Below, one piece after another: positions 7,663 through 16,811 of a DNA stretch of 48,192 bases; position 1 is the stretch's first letter; each line of letters begins with the position of its first letter. The translations under genes and the position numbers were made by a program. This stretch comes from Oscillatoriales cyanobacterium. Lineage in GTDB: Bacteria; Cyanobacteriota; Cyanobacteriia; Cyanobacteriales; Microcoleaceae. Location: positions 1 through 48,192 of the forward strand of contig RDXX01000062.1 in assembly GCA_004292955.1 (NCBI GenBank), in the 5' to 3' direction. Below the pieces are notes generated by a model. It searched no databases, was not told the DNA's origin, and saw only the letters and a list, made by a program, of their open reading frames with translations.

Positions 7663-10600
7663 TCAAGCCTCACCGATTAAATCAACCACCGCATTTAACA
7701 GCGTATCGTCGTGAAAACTGCTTTTAGTTAAATAATAATCCGCTCCCACTTCCAATCCTCTGATTCTATCTTGCTCGCGGTCTTTGTAAGAAACAATAAT
7801 TACCGGAATCGACTTTAGGGCCGAATGATTTTTAATTTGACTAACCAGCTCAATCCCCGTCATGCGCGGCATATCAACATCGCTAATTACCAAATCAAAC
7901 TGCCCGGTACGCAGAGCATTCCAACCATCCATACCATTAACAGCTATTTCAACCTCATATCCTTGATTTTCTAAAAGTTTGCGCTCTACTTCTCGAACAG
8001 TAATTGAATCATCTACTACCAAAACGCGCTTGCGAGTTGTTGATTCAGCAGTTTGTTCGGTTTTACTAACTTTCTGTAACTGACTTTCAGCCAGCAGTTT
8101 ATCAGTCGATCGCACCAAATCTTCAACATCGATAATCAGCACCGGCGTACCGTCTTCCATAAAAGCAGCCGCGCTGATATCCGCTACCTTACCCAAACGC
8201 GGATCTAAAGGCCTGACAACTAAATCGCGTTCGCCCAGAAACTTATCCACAGCTAAACCATAACTGCTAGAGCGATCGCTCACAATGATCACCGGCAGCA
8301 AATCCAACTTTTCAGGTGGCGCAGCTAACTCCAACACCTGATAAGCTGTCACCAAACCAATGTTTTGGTTGTCAAGAGTAAAATACTGTCGGTTTTCGGC
8401 GATCGCAATATCAGCAGACTCAACCATCACAATGCGATCGATCCGAGTCAGCGGAAAAGCATAAGGTTCCCCCGAAATTTCCACCAACAGCGTCCGAATT
8501 ACCGACAGAGTTAGCGGCAACTGCAAATGAAAACTCATACCTTTTTCCGGCATAGATGTCGCCCGGAGAATGCCACCAACCTCCTGCACCATACTTTGCA
8601 CAATATCCAAACCAACACCGCGGCCCGAAATTTCCGTCACTTGACTAGCAGTAGAAAAACCAGGCAAAAACAGAAAATCCATCAATTCCGGTTCAGTCAA
8701 TTTCGCAGCCATTTCCGCACTTACCATACCTTTCGTGACAATTTTTTGGCGGAGTTTTTCCGGTTCTATTCCTTTTCCATCATCCGAGACGGTAATTGAT
8801 AGCATCCCGCCCCGATGTGCAGCTTCCAGTCGGATCGTACCTTCAGCCGATTTTCCCGCAGCCAAACGTGCGTCTGGGAGTTCAATACCGTGGTCGATAG
8901 CGTTACGCAAAATGTGTGTTAGCGGTGCTTCTAATTTTTCTAAAATATCTCGATCTACCTGAGTAGATTTGCCAACAACTTCAAATTTCACTTGCTTACC
9001 CAACTGTCTCGCCAAATCTCTCAGCATTCGCCCAAAAGCTGAAACGCCGTCAGCAAACGGTCGCATATTGCTGGCAATAACTTCTCGGTACAAGCGATCG
9101 GACAAGTTGGCAGAACGGCGGGCAAACAGTTCTAGTTCGTTGAGGCGATCGGACAAAATATGGCGGCAATCATTAGCTTTTTTGCGAGCACTGCCGAGAT
9201 AATCTTCCGATCGCTGATCTAGAACAGAATCGCTTAAAGATTCCTGCAATTTCTCCAACAAATTATAAAGCTGTCCTTGGTTTTTTCTCAGTTTTAATAA
9301 TGAATCAGCAAACGGTTGCAGCCATTTTGCTTCTACTAAAGATTCGCCTGCCAAACCCATAATTCGGTTTAAGTTTTCCGCATTTACTCGTACTACGCGG
9401 TCAGCGGTTTTAGGCTTTTGAGCGTTTTCCCTGAGATTTGAAGGTGCAGGTTTTGCGCTAACAATTTTAGTCGGTCGTTGCTCTACAGCTACTGCTGTAG
9501 AATTGGCGACGGGGGAAATTTGACCGCTATTCTTTGTGCGTTGGGAAGCATTATCTTGAGGTTTTGGTTGTGGTGTCGGGGTTGTTTGGGGACTCGTTGC
9601 TTCGGCAGATTTTTGTGAAACAACTGCGGCAGTTGTTGCCGATTGTTTAGTTGTTAATAATTCAAGAATCTTACTTATATCTGCGACAATATTATCTATT
9701 TCTGCCTCTTTTTCTGCCAGCCAAGCTTCGATTTTCAGTACCGGAATTTCCTGCATATTTACCAGAAAATTTACTCCGGCGAGCAGGGTGTCAATTTGAC
9801 TGGGATTTAAGCTAGATTTGTGCTTCTGAAGTGCCACAAATGTATCTTCTATCGCCTTCGCAAGTTTAACAACTTCATGGAACTGAACTATTCTGCCAGC
9901 ACCTTTTATTAAATGAGCGGATTTAACAAGGGAGTCTAAGTCTAAATATTCATTGGGGTTATTTTTGAGCGAGAGTAAAGTTTGGTTTAATAGTATTGAT
10001 TGTGCTTCTACTTCTCCGGCAAATAAAGCTAACATCGATAAATCAGTTTTAAGCAACCGAGTTTCTGGACTTTCAACCTGTGGCAAATCGGGCAATATTT
10101 CATGAGGAATATCAGAATTTAATTGTACGTGGTCTGTTATTTCTGCGGTAAAATCAACAGGTAATTGCGGCTCCCATTCCGGCAGAATTTCTGTTTCAAC
10201 AATGGTCTCTTGTTCTATTGTTTCTGCTTCATCTGGGTTGCCCAAATCTAATTGTTCGTTATTGATAATTGCTAAGATGGCAGTTTCTAAGGTTTCAATT
10301 TGCGATCGATTAACCGGGAGCCAATTTTCGATCTCGGTTTCCGGAATCTGGCTGATTTGGGCCAAAAGGTCGATCGCCCGCAGCATCACATCAATCTTAT
10401 CAGGTGAGTCTAGGGCGATCGAGCCAGCCTGCGCCGCCACAAAGCAATCCTCCATCACGTGAGCGATTCGCACAGCAGCATCCAGTCCCACAATCCGCGC
10501 CGCGCCCTTGAGCGAGTGGGCCGCCCGCATCAAAGATTCCAGTTCAGCCGGAGAATTAGGGTTATTTTCTAATACCAAAATGTTCTCATTTAATACTGCT

Positions 10601-10668
10601 ACTTGAGTGTCCGCCTCCATGCGAAATAAATCCATCATGGAGAAATTGCTCATATCTTGATTGCTCAT
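7663..10668 (-). CDS. cheA: Hybrid histidine kinase CheA-REC with two HPt domains (WspE-like)
   Basis: Central kinase of the cluster: it autophosphorylates under MCP/CheW control and should pass phosphate to CheB, the cyclase receiver and its own receiver. In 1001 residues it has HPt1 (His51, AAHSLKGAAR), a second related HPt2 (His252, SAHLIKGAGR), a Thr/Pro/Gln-rich linker (about 340-420), a dimerisation/ATPase core with N-box HILRNAIDHG (585-594), DDGKGI (629-634) and GRGVGLDIV (682-690), a CheW-like domain (about 720-855) and a C-terminal receiver with Asp930 in SDVDMPRM. The receiver segments GMDGWNALR and SYKDRE recall WspE. WspE has one HPt; the second looks like an internal duplication. 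The ATG at 10668 has AAGGA about 10 bases upstream. Confidence 0.95.
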   Translation of the reverse strand: MSNQDMSNFSMMDLFRMEADTQVAVLNENILVLENNPNSPAELESLMRAAHSLKGAARIVGLDAAVRIAHVMEDCFVAAQAGSIALDSPDKIDVMLRAIDLLAQISQIPETEIENWLPVNRSQIETLETAILAIINNEQLDLGNPDEAETIEQETIVETEILPEWEPQLPVDFTAEITDHVQLNSDIPHEILPDLPQVESPETRLLKTDLSMLALFAGEVEAQSILLNQTLLSLKNNPNEYLDLDSLVKSAHLIKGAGRIVQFHEVVKLAKAIEDTFVALQKHKSSLNPSQIDTLLAGVNFLVNMQEIPVLKIEAWLAEKEAEIDNIVADISKILELLTTKQSATTAAVVSQKSAEATSPQTTPTPQPKPQDNASQRTKNSGQISPVANSTAVAVEQRPTKIVSAKPAPSNLRENAQKPKTADRVVRVNAENLNRIMGLAGESLVEAKWLQPFADSLLKLRKNQGQLYNLLEKLQESLSDSVLDQRSEDYLGSARKKANDCRHILSDRLNELELFARRSANLSDRLYREVIASNMRPFADGVSAFGRMLRDLARQLGKQVKFEVVGKSTQVDRDILEKLEAPLTHILRNAIDHGIELPDARLAAGKSAEGTIRLEAAHRGGMLSITVSDDGKGIEPEKLRQKIVTKGMVSAEMAAKLTEPELMDFLFLPGFSTASQVTEISGRGVGLDIVQSMVQEVGGILRATSMPEKGMSFHLQLPLTLSVIRTLLVEISGEPYAFPLTRIDRIVMVESADIAIAENRQYFTLDNQNIGLVTAYQVLELAAPPEKLDLLPVIIVSDRSSSYGLAVDKFLGERDLVVRPLDPRLGKVADISAAAFMEDGTPVLIIDVEDLVRSTDKLLAESQLQKVSKTEQTAESTTRKRVLVVDDSITVREVERKLLENQGYEVEIAVNGMDGWNALRTGQFDLVISDVDMPRMTGIELVSQIKNHSALKSIPVIIVSYKDREQDRIRGLEVGADYYLTKSSFHDDTLLNAVVDLIGEA

Positions 10669-10889
10669 TTTTTATTAGTCCTTAATTTATTCCAACCCAC
10701 TTTCGCCCGGTTTTGTTCATGTAGGCGCGAATTCCCTTCGCCCGTTCTTCAACCCGCGGAGGCGGGTTTCGTCTGTGTAGGCGCGAATGACCTTCGCCCG
10801 CTTTTATTCGCCAGATTCCATTCACCCAATGCCCAATTCCCAATGCCCCATGCCCAATTCCCAATGCCCCATGCCCTATTCCCAATTCA
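10669..10889. repeat. cheW2-cheA spacer with direct and heptamer repeats
   Basis: This spacer contains two copies of a GTAGGCGCGAAT...CTTCGCCCG segment (about 10721-10745 and 10777-10801) with a CCCGCGGAGGCGGG palindrome between them. Degenerate CCCAATG/CCCCATG heptamers follow (about 10826-10885). No gene is supported. It separates the cheW2 stop from the cheA start by 221 bases within the cluster. Confidence 0.6.
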
Positions 10890-11558
10890 TTAGATAATCT
10901 TCTTATTCAACGTATAAAACAGCAAATCATCATCGAGATAACAAACACTTTGCCCCTGCCAACTGATAATCCCTTTAGTATAAGTTTCTGGCACTTTAGA
11001 AACAGTAGATGGAACATTTCTGATTTGTTCCGGGAGAATGCGGTGAATGCCGTAAATCTCATCCACTCCAAACACCCAGCGGCTGCCTTCTCTCTCAACA
11101 ACTACCATCCTTTCGTAAACAACAGGACTAATATTTTGTCGGCTAGCATCTGCTGCTTCCAATCCCAAAAGTGCTTTTAGGGAAACGCACAACTGGATTT
11201 CACCGCGAATATTCACCAAGCCGATAAGTATATTATTACTGCGGTGTGGCAAAGTGTGGATAACAGAAATCTGCGTCACTTCCTTAAACAGCGCCGCCGG
11301 TAAAGCCAACCATTCGCCGTTAAGCCTAAAAATACCTACAGATATAGTACCCGCAGCCGTGACGGCGTTAGTTACTCCTTGACTCGATCGCAATAAATTA
11401 GTCCACTCTTCCAGATATCCAGTCGGCAATTCCTGTTCCAGCAAACTCCGGCCCGCGTCGGAATAGACTGGACAGTTGCGGCAGTGAATAAATGTTTTTA
11501 ATTGAGGACAAGTGCGATCGCCCCCAACTCCGATCCGATTCCAGCAATCATCAGTCAT
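10890..11558 (-). CDS. CheW-like coupling protein with N-terminal cysteine motif (WspD-like)
   Basis: CheW-domain proteins join receptors to CheA. The CheW fold occupies about residues 70-222 (GIFRLNGEWLALPA; IGLVNIRGEIQLCVSL). In front of it is a compact module, DDCWNRIGVGGDRTCP followed by HCRNCPVY, with Cys5, Cys17, Cys26 and Cys29 (C-x11-C-x8-C-x2-C). From memory, WspD of Pseudomonas starts in nearly the same way, which supports one-to-one correspondence with the Wsp system. The four cysteines could bind a metal or Fe-S cluster or act as a redox switch; this is inference. It is the first gene after the TnpB element and is expected to be read together with cheA. Confidence 0.9.
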   Translation of the reverse strand: MTDDCWNRIGVGGDRTCPQLKTFIHCRNCPVYSDAGRSLLEQELPTGYLEEWTNLLRSSQGVTNAVTAAGTISVGIFRLNGEWLALPAALFKEVTQISVIHTLPHRSNNILIGLVNIRGEIQLCVSLKALLGLEAADASRQNISPVVYERMVVVEREGSRWVFGVDEIYGIHRILPEQIRNVPSTVSKVPETYTKGIISWQGQSVCYLDDDLLFYTLNKKII

Positions 11559-11563
11559 TCGAT

Positions 11564-11665
11564 TTTAGATTTTAGATTTTAGATTTTAGATTGTAGGGTG
11601 TGCACCGCGCACCAGTTTGTAGTTTGTAGTAGTTTGTAGGGTGTGCACCGCGCACCAGTTGATTT
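11564..11665. repeat. TTTTAGA heptamers and TGTGCACCGCGCACCAG direct repeats
   Basis: TTTTAGA heptamers (about 11564-11590) are followed by two copies of a roughly 25-base repeat centred on TGCACCGCGCACCAGTT, which carries an internal palindrome. They lie just upstream of cheW2, between it and the TnpB element. No gene is supported between 11559 and 11805. Confidence 0.7.
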
Positions 11666-11804
11666 AACTAACCGTAGGGTGGCCAGCGGGGAGAAATGTT
11701 TAGTTTTGCGATCGTCACATTCAGCCCTCGACCGCACCCTACAATAACTATTGTACAAAAAAATAGATTTTAGACTGAGCCTTGCTACACCTGTTATTCT
11801 TGTG

Positions 11805-13465
11805 ACATACTCCCACGTCAAGCCTCGTGGTGCTATGACGTGGGCATCTTTGCAGCCCGATGAAGGGTATCCAAAATTTCCTTCGCGGTACTGTCATCTA
11901 TAGTTCCTACTACAGAAAGATTCCCACTACGGCGTTTTATTTTGGGGAAAATGTCCAACCCCAATTTCTTCAAATTAATCGAAGCGTTGATATCGCGATC
12001 GACCATTAAAGAATGTTGCTCGTCCCAATAGCTTCGCATACCGCAATCGGTGAAAACGATTTCATTCCGATAGCACAGAAGCATTGAGGTATAAGCAGGT
12101 TTTTGCGGAACGACGGCTGATCCAGCTTTTTCGGCTATGTATTCCAGCGTCTTGAAAAATTGACCAAACGCAGCATCCAGCCAAGACTTGTTTAGTCCTG
12201 ATTTGGCTGATTGACCGTTTGGGAGGTAGTTACCCTCATCCAGAAAGCTTAACTTTATTCCGCTTCGTTAAGCCTTTTAAGTTCAAATCTTCGTGAAAAA
12301 AGAATTTAGCTCCAGACCTGACAAGTTTGTGAGCTGTTTTATAGTGGAAGTCTTGGCGAGAACGCGCTATTTTTTGGTGCTGTCTCGCTTCTTTTTTTGC
12401 TAATTTCCGTCGGGCGCTACAGCCACGCTTCCGCTTATTCCGCTTTTTTGAAATGCGGTCTAACTTAGCTTGGTTTTTGCGAAGCGGTTTCAATGAAGGC
12501 AACTTTTCGCCCGATGACGTTGCTAAATAGACATCTTCATGCAGCACCGCATCTAACCCAATTGAGTTATCCCAGTTTGGGGTAACTTTGTCAGAAATAA
12601 ACTGGGGTACTGAAGCGTCTTCAAGCATTATCTGGGCGAACCAACCATCAGCCTTTCTAGTTACACTAATTTGCTTGACGGTAAATCCATCGGGGATTGG
12701 GCGGTGCCTCCGAACTTTTATCACGCCCAACTTCGGCAATCGGATATAAAACCAATTCTTGCGAACCAACTTAATCCAATCGCTGTTAGCCGTAGAAAAA
12801 GTCATCGTCCGGTAATCAGCTTCAGTCTTGAATCGGGGTTTACCCGATCGACCGCCTTTACTATCCCCTACTATAAACCGTTCAAAGGCTTTATCTACTC
12901 GTTTAGAAACATCTTGCAGGATAGTTGAATCTACCTGCTTGAAGTCCAATAGCTCACCACTGTGGAAGACTTTTACTAGGTCTTTTTTGAGGGCGGGCAA
13001 TTGTTGCTTTTGAGAGTAGTAGTTGGGCTTTTCGCGAGGCGCAGAGATGCTAGCAACCAATGGACAAGCATTTATAGCAGTGCGGTTTCTTTCCCACCAA
13101 TCAAATCGATCGCCTAGCTGTCTGTTGTACCAATAGCGACAAATTCTCAACCAATGGTTGAGGGTTAATTTTTGATTGGTGTCGGGATAGAACTGATACT
13201 GATACGTTACTTTCATTGCGCTACGACCTTTACGCATTTGCTGGTCATAAAAATACCAGAAAATACTAGATAAAGTCAAGTAGTAATTTAATAATTGTGT
13301 CGAGTAATGATGCTAGCAGATAAAGATTTGTTGATCTCGTCATCCACACCTTCATTGCTCGCCCGCTATGCTGACGAGGACATGAAGATGTGGAATCCTC
13401 GGTTCACGCGCCTTTCATCCCACACTAATCGAAGCGATATAGTGTGGGGATTCCCGTCTGACTAG
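11805..13465 (-). mobile_element. IS200/IS605-type element carrying only tnpB
   Basis: An insertion-sequence remnant between the third MCP gene and cheW2. The end behind tnpB has a hairpin with CCCACGTC at 11812-11819 and GACGTGGG at 11837-11844, overlapping the tnpB stop; this is the position of the right end and of the 3' part of the guide (omega) RNA in such elements. The opposite end has a hairpin CCCACACTA/TAGTGTGGG (13419-13427 and 13440-13448). IS605-type elements transpose without target duplication, so exact borders are uncertain. No TnpA transposase is present, so mobility would need one in trans. Confidence 0.75.
11833..13216 (-). pseudogene. tnpB: TnpB (OrfB) RNA-guided nuclease, frameshifted
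   Basis: TnpB proteins are omega-RNA-guided DNA nucleases of IS200/IS605 elements. The 5' part runs from the ATG at 13216 to a stop at 12236 and contains the RuvC-I Asp region (SIGLDAVLHEDVYLATSSG) and the RuvC-II Glu region (FFFHEDLNLKGL). After KVKLS the frame breaks near 12240-12250. Shifting by one base restores the family text GNYLPNGQSAKSGLNKSW and the C-terminal part down to 11833, with RuvC-III Asp in MVDRDINAS. A single-base indel therefore splits an otherwise full-length gene. Classic CxxC zinc-finger cysteines are few in the C-terminal part. It is probably inactive unless frameshifting occurs. Confidence 0.85.
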
Positions 13466-13499
13466 CTAAAAAAACCGACTCGATCCGCCGACTCCCTAT

Positions 13500-15092
13500 T
13501 TACTTTAAAAACGCTAGCATTTCGTGGCGTAAACCGAGTGTAGCATCATTAACTTGCCCGATCGCCCCATTGATATCCCGGAGCGCCGACGCAGTTTGCG
13601 AAGAAGCCTCACTCAACTGCACCATCGCCTCGCTAATTTGCACAGCACCCTGAGACTGTGCATCCATCCCCTCATTCACCTCTTCAAAACGCGGAGTCAA
13701 AGCTTGCACCCGCTGGATAATCGATTCCAACTGCAAACTAATAGTTTGCACATCTTCCACCCCGCGGCGCACCTCATTAGTAAACTTATCCATTTCCATC
13801 ACGCCAACACCCACCGCAGACTGCATTTCTTTAACCATATTTTCAATATCCAAAGTAGCCACCGCCGTTTGATCTGCCAGTCGGCGAATTTCCCTAGCCA
13901 CCACCGCAAAACCCAACCCGTACTCTCCCGCTTTTTCCGCTTCAATAGCCGCGTTGAGCGAAAGCAAATTAGTTTGATCTGCCACCTTCGTAATCGTCGT
14001 GATAATACTGTTAATATTATTAGCTTTTTCGCTAATAACTCCCAATTTACCCGAGATCGCACTGGTAGAATCTGCTAATTTATTCATCGTGGATTCCATG
14101 CGACCAATTTCTTGTTTACCGCCGCCGGCAGATTGAGCAGCTTGGTGGGACATCTCCGAAACTTCATCCATTGTCCTCGCCAGTTGCATAGCAGTAGCAG
14201 CAATTTCTTTAGCCGTGGCTACTACTTCATTAGTCGAAGCCACTTGTTGATTCATCGTCGCTTCCAATTCCTTGCCGGAGGAGGCAATTTGGTTCGTAGA
14301 TCCACTAATTCTGAGGCCCGACAGATCTATTTGATTTTCCAGAGTTTGGGATACCGTACTCGTGAGAAACAGTCCAAACAGTCCAGCCGTTAGCGGCCCG
14401 AGAATCATGCCCAAAATTACCCAGAATGTGGTTTGACTAATATCGTTTTTAGACTGCTGTTTAGCTAGTTGTCCCGTTGTTTCATTGATTTTGAGGTCTT
14501 CCAAGATTAAGTTAGTAGCTGATTCAAACGAGGATCGATTCGCTTTGGCGCGATCGCTCAATTGATTGTAAAACGCCCCAGCCCTTCTAGCAGCCTCGAT
14601 ATCGGGCGACTTAGTATTCCCTTGGCCAATCAGTTCGATCTGCCTTTTAAATGGGTTGAGAATTCCTAAACTCTCAAATCTTTTATTTAAATCTAAAAAA
14701 GCTTCGTGATTTTTCTTCCAGATATCCCATTTAGCCTGCAATTCTTTGTATATCTTATCTTCCTCCGCAGTTCTGGATGTGGTTTCATACTCTTTGAAAC
14801 CCTCATTAATCTGCTCCCAAGCTTTCTGAATTCTCGTCAACTCACTTCTCCTTTCCTCTGGGCTGAGTTCCAGATCCAGTAATGCCCGTTCCGACGACTC
14901 AATTTGCGTTTGTCCTTCATTAACTTTCCACAATCCACTAACGCTCGGCAGGCTATTGTTAGCTAGCGTATCAATATGTCCACCTAGCCGATAAGTGCCA
15001 CTCCAACCAATACAAGCCACAGCTAAAACAATCACAGCTAGAAAAATAAATGCAGCATTCAGGCGCTTTTTAAAACTGATATTTTTAAACAT
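13500..15092 (-). CDS. Methyl-accepting chemotaxis protein, HAMP-less (MCP3)
   Basis: A 530-residue transmembrane receptor. TM1 is at about 12-30 ([16 protein letters not shown]), followed by a four-helix-bundle periplasmic sensor of about 180 residues and TM2 at about 222-245 ([20 protein letters not shown]). The cytoplasmic signalling coiled coil has the conserved hairpin tip [22 protein letters not shown]. It is a close paralogue of the first MCP gene (16812-18566), sharing NEGQTQ in the sensor and similar TM2 flanks. The roughly 55 residues of HAMP found there are missing, so TM2 leads almost straight into the signalling domain. Its ATG overlaps the stop of the preceding MCP gene by 8 bases and has AAGGA upstream, so the two are translationally coupled. 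Confidence 0.94.
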   Translation of the reverse strand: MFKNISFKKRLNAAFIFLAVIVLAVACIGWSGTYRLGGHIDTLANNSLPSVSGLWKVNEGQTQIESSERALLDLELSPEERRSELTRIQKAWEQINEGFKEYETTSRTAEEDKIYKELQAKWDIWKKNHEAFLDLNKRFESLGILNPFKRQIELIGQGNTKSPDIEAARRAGAFYNQLSDRAKANRSSFESATNLILEDLKINETTGQLAKQQSKNDISQTTFWVILGMILGPLTAGLFGLFLTSTVSQTLENQIDLSGLRISGSTNQIASSGKELEATMNQQVASTNEVVATAKEIAATAMQLARTMDEVSEMSHQAAQSAGGGKQEIGRMESTMNKLADSTSAISGKLGVISEKANNINSIITTITKVADQTNLLSLNAAIEAEKAGEYGLGFAVVAREIRRLADQTAVATLDIENMVKEMQSAVGVGVMEMDKFTNEVRRGVEDVQTISLQLESIIQRVQALTPRFEEVNEGMDAQSQGAVQISEAMVQLSEASSQTASALRDINGAIGQVNDATLGLRHEMLAFLK

Positions 15093-16719
15093 TTTCTACA
15101 TCCTTATTGCTTACTTTAAACCGAGAAATTTCTTGACGCAAACCTTGAGATGCCTCATTTAATTGAGAGATAGCACCGTTAATTTCGCGCAATGCGCCCG
15201 CCGTTTGCGACGACGATTGACTCAGATACACCATCACCTCGCTAATTTGCTGAGCGCCTTCCGATTGAGCCTCCATACTCTGATTTACCACTGAAAAACG
15301 CGGAGTGATAGCCTGCACCTGCTCGATAATTTCAGTCAGTTGCCAGCTCACACTTTCCACATCCTCAACGCTATCATTTACTTCTTCAGTAAACTTGTTC
15401 ATTTCCGTCACCCCAGTAGAAACTGCTGCCTGCATTTCTTTAACCATTTTTTCAATATCTAAAGTAGCAACAGCAGTTTGATCGGCTAAACGCCGAATTT
15501 CTCTAGCAACTACAGCAAAACCCATACCATATTTTCCTGCTTTTTCTGCTTCTATGGCAGCATTCAAAGAAAGTAAATTAGTTTGGTCAGCTACCTTGGT
15601 TATTGTAATAATAATTCGACTAATATTATTAGCTTTTTCGCTGATGTTGCTAAGTTGGCTAGAAATAGAAGTTGTGGCGGTTGATAATTCCCGCATGGTA
15701 TTTTCCATGTGGCTTAAATTCCGCTGACCGCCCTCTGCTGCTATTGTGGTAGTTTGGAAGGTAGAAGTAATTCCCTGCATTGCTTGCTTCAGTTGTCGAG
15801 AAGTAGCAGCTATCTCTTTTGTAGTAGCTTCCACCTCTCTAATCGAAGCTGCTTGTTTGGCGATTACTTCCTCCAATTCCTTGCCAGAGGCAGCAATCTC
15901 ATGAGAGGAAGCAGTTACTTGAAGGCCAGAATTTTGTACTTGCCCGATCAAGGAACTTAGGCTTTGAGTCATGCTTTGGAATCCGGCGAGTAGTTTGCCA
16001 ACTTCTCCCTGATAATTTGCTGAAATATTGGCAGTTAAATTGCCCGCCGATACCTCTTCTGCAACTTTTACTGCTATTCCCAAGGATTGCGCGATATTCC
16101 GGATAATTACCCAAGAAATTAACACCCCAACTCCGACAATAATCAAAGTGCTCGCCCCAGCAAAGTAAGTTGAAAAAATTTCAGCTTCCTGGGCGAATTT
16201 CTTTCTTTCATCCAAGAATCGATTTTCAGTTTCTTTGATTTCTGTGATTTTACCCCTCAACTTCGCCATAATTTCTAGTCCTGTTCCAGCACTTACTATT
16301 TTTTTTACCTCCTCTTCTCGACCAGATTTGCGGAGTTGAATAGTTTTTTCTAAATAATCGATTCTTTCTCTAATCAGGATTTGCAATTGACCGAGTTTTT
16401 CTTGTTGTGTCGGATTTTTCATCTTCTCTCTCAACTCTGCTAGTTGCACGTTAATGCTTGCATTTGCTTCATTGTATGGCTCTAAAAAATTCTCTTTTCC
16501 CGTGTACAGATAGCCGCGCTGACCAGTCTCAGCTTCCAGCAAAAGCATATCTAACTGTGCCAATTCTTGCAAAATTTTATGGCTCGAAGTAACGTTATCT
16601 AAAGACTTAACTAAAGTATTTTTAGTGTGTTGTGCTACAATATTTGCTATAAGTATTAACGTAAAGATTGTACCAAACCCCCTCCACAAAATTTGTTGAA
16701 TAGTTGAATTTTTCTGCAC
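15085..16719 (-). CDS. Methyl-accepting chemotaxis protein with CHASE3 sensor (MCP2)
   Basis: A 544-residue receptor with a different sensor from its two neighbours. TM1 (about 12-32) is followed by an extracytoplasmic CHASE3-type helical domain ([19 protein letters not shown]), then TM2 (about 180-205, ending in [14 protein letters not shown]). A HAMP domain ([17 protein letters not shown]) and the MCP signalling domain, with tip [22 protein letters not shown], complete it. The start is a GTG at 16719 supported by AGAGG eight bases upstream. The stop overlaps the ATG of the next receptor gene, implying coordinated expression of receptors with distinct inputs. Confidence 0.94.
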   Translation of the reverse strand: MQKNSTIQQILWRGFGTIFTLILIANIVAQHTKNTLVKSLDNVTSSHKILQELAQLDMLLLEAETGQRGYLYTGKENFLEPYNEANASINVQLAELREKMKNPTQQEKLGQLQILIRERIDYLEKTIQLRKSGREEEVKKIVSAGTGLEIMAKLRGKITEIKETENRFLDERKKFAQEAEIFSTYFAGASTLIIVGVGVLISWVIIRNIAQSLGIAVKVAEEVSAGNLTANISANYQGEVGKLLAGFQSMTQSLSSLIGQVQNSGLQVTASSHEIAASGKELEEVIAKQAASIREVEATTKEIAATSRQLKQAMQGITSTFQTTTIAAEGGQRNLSHMENTMRELSTATTSISSQLSNISEKANNISRIIITITKVADQTNLLSLNAAIEAEKAGKYGMGFAVVAREIRRLADQTAVATLDIEKMVKEMQAAVSTGVTEMNKFTEEVNDSVEDVESVSWQLTEIIEQVQAITPRFSVVNQSMEAQSEGAQQISEVMVYLSQSSSQTAGALREINGAISQLNEASQGLRQEISRFKVSNKDVENV

Positions 16720-16811
16720 TTAATTTACCTCTTTTTTGCCTGCTACAAATAACGAATAAAATTTGATATTTTAGATTTTAGATACTGACGACTATTCGGT
16801 GTGAGTAACTA

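Noticed and set aside
11579..11821. 80-codon minus-strand ORF between TnpB and cheW2
   Set aside because: It is a translation of the TGCACCGCGCACCAG direct repeats and heptamers.
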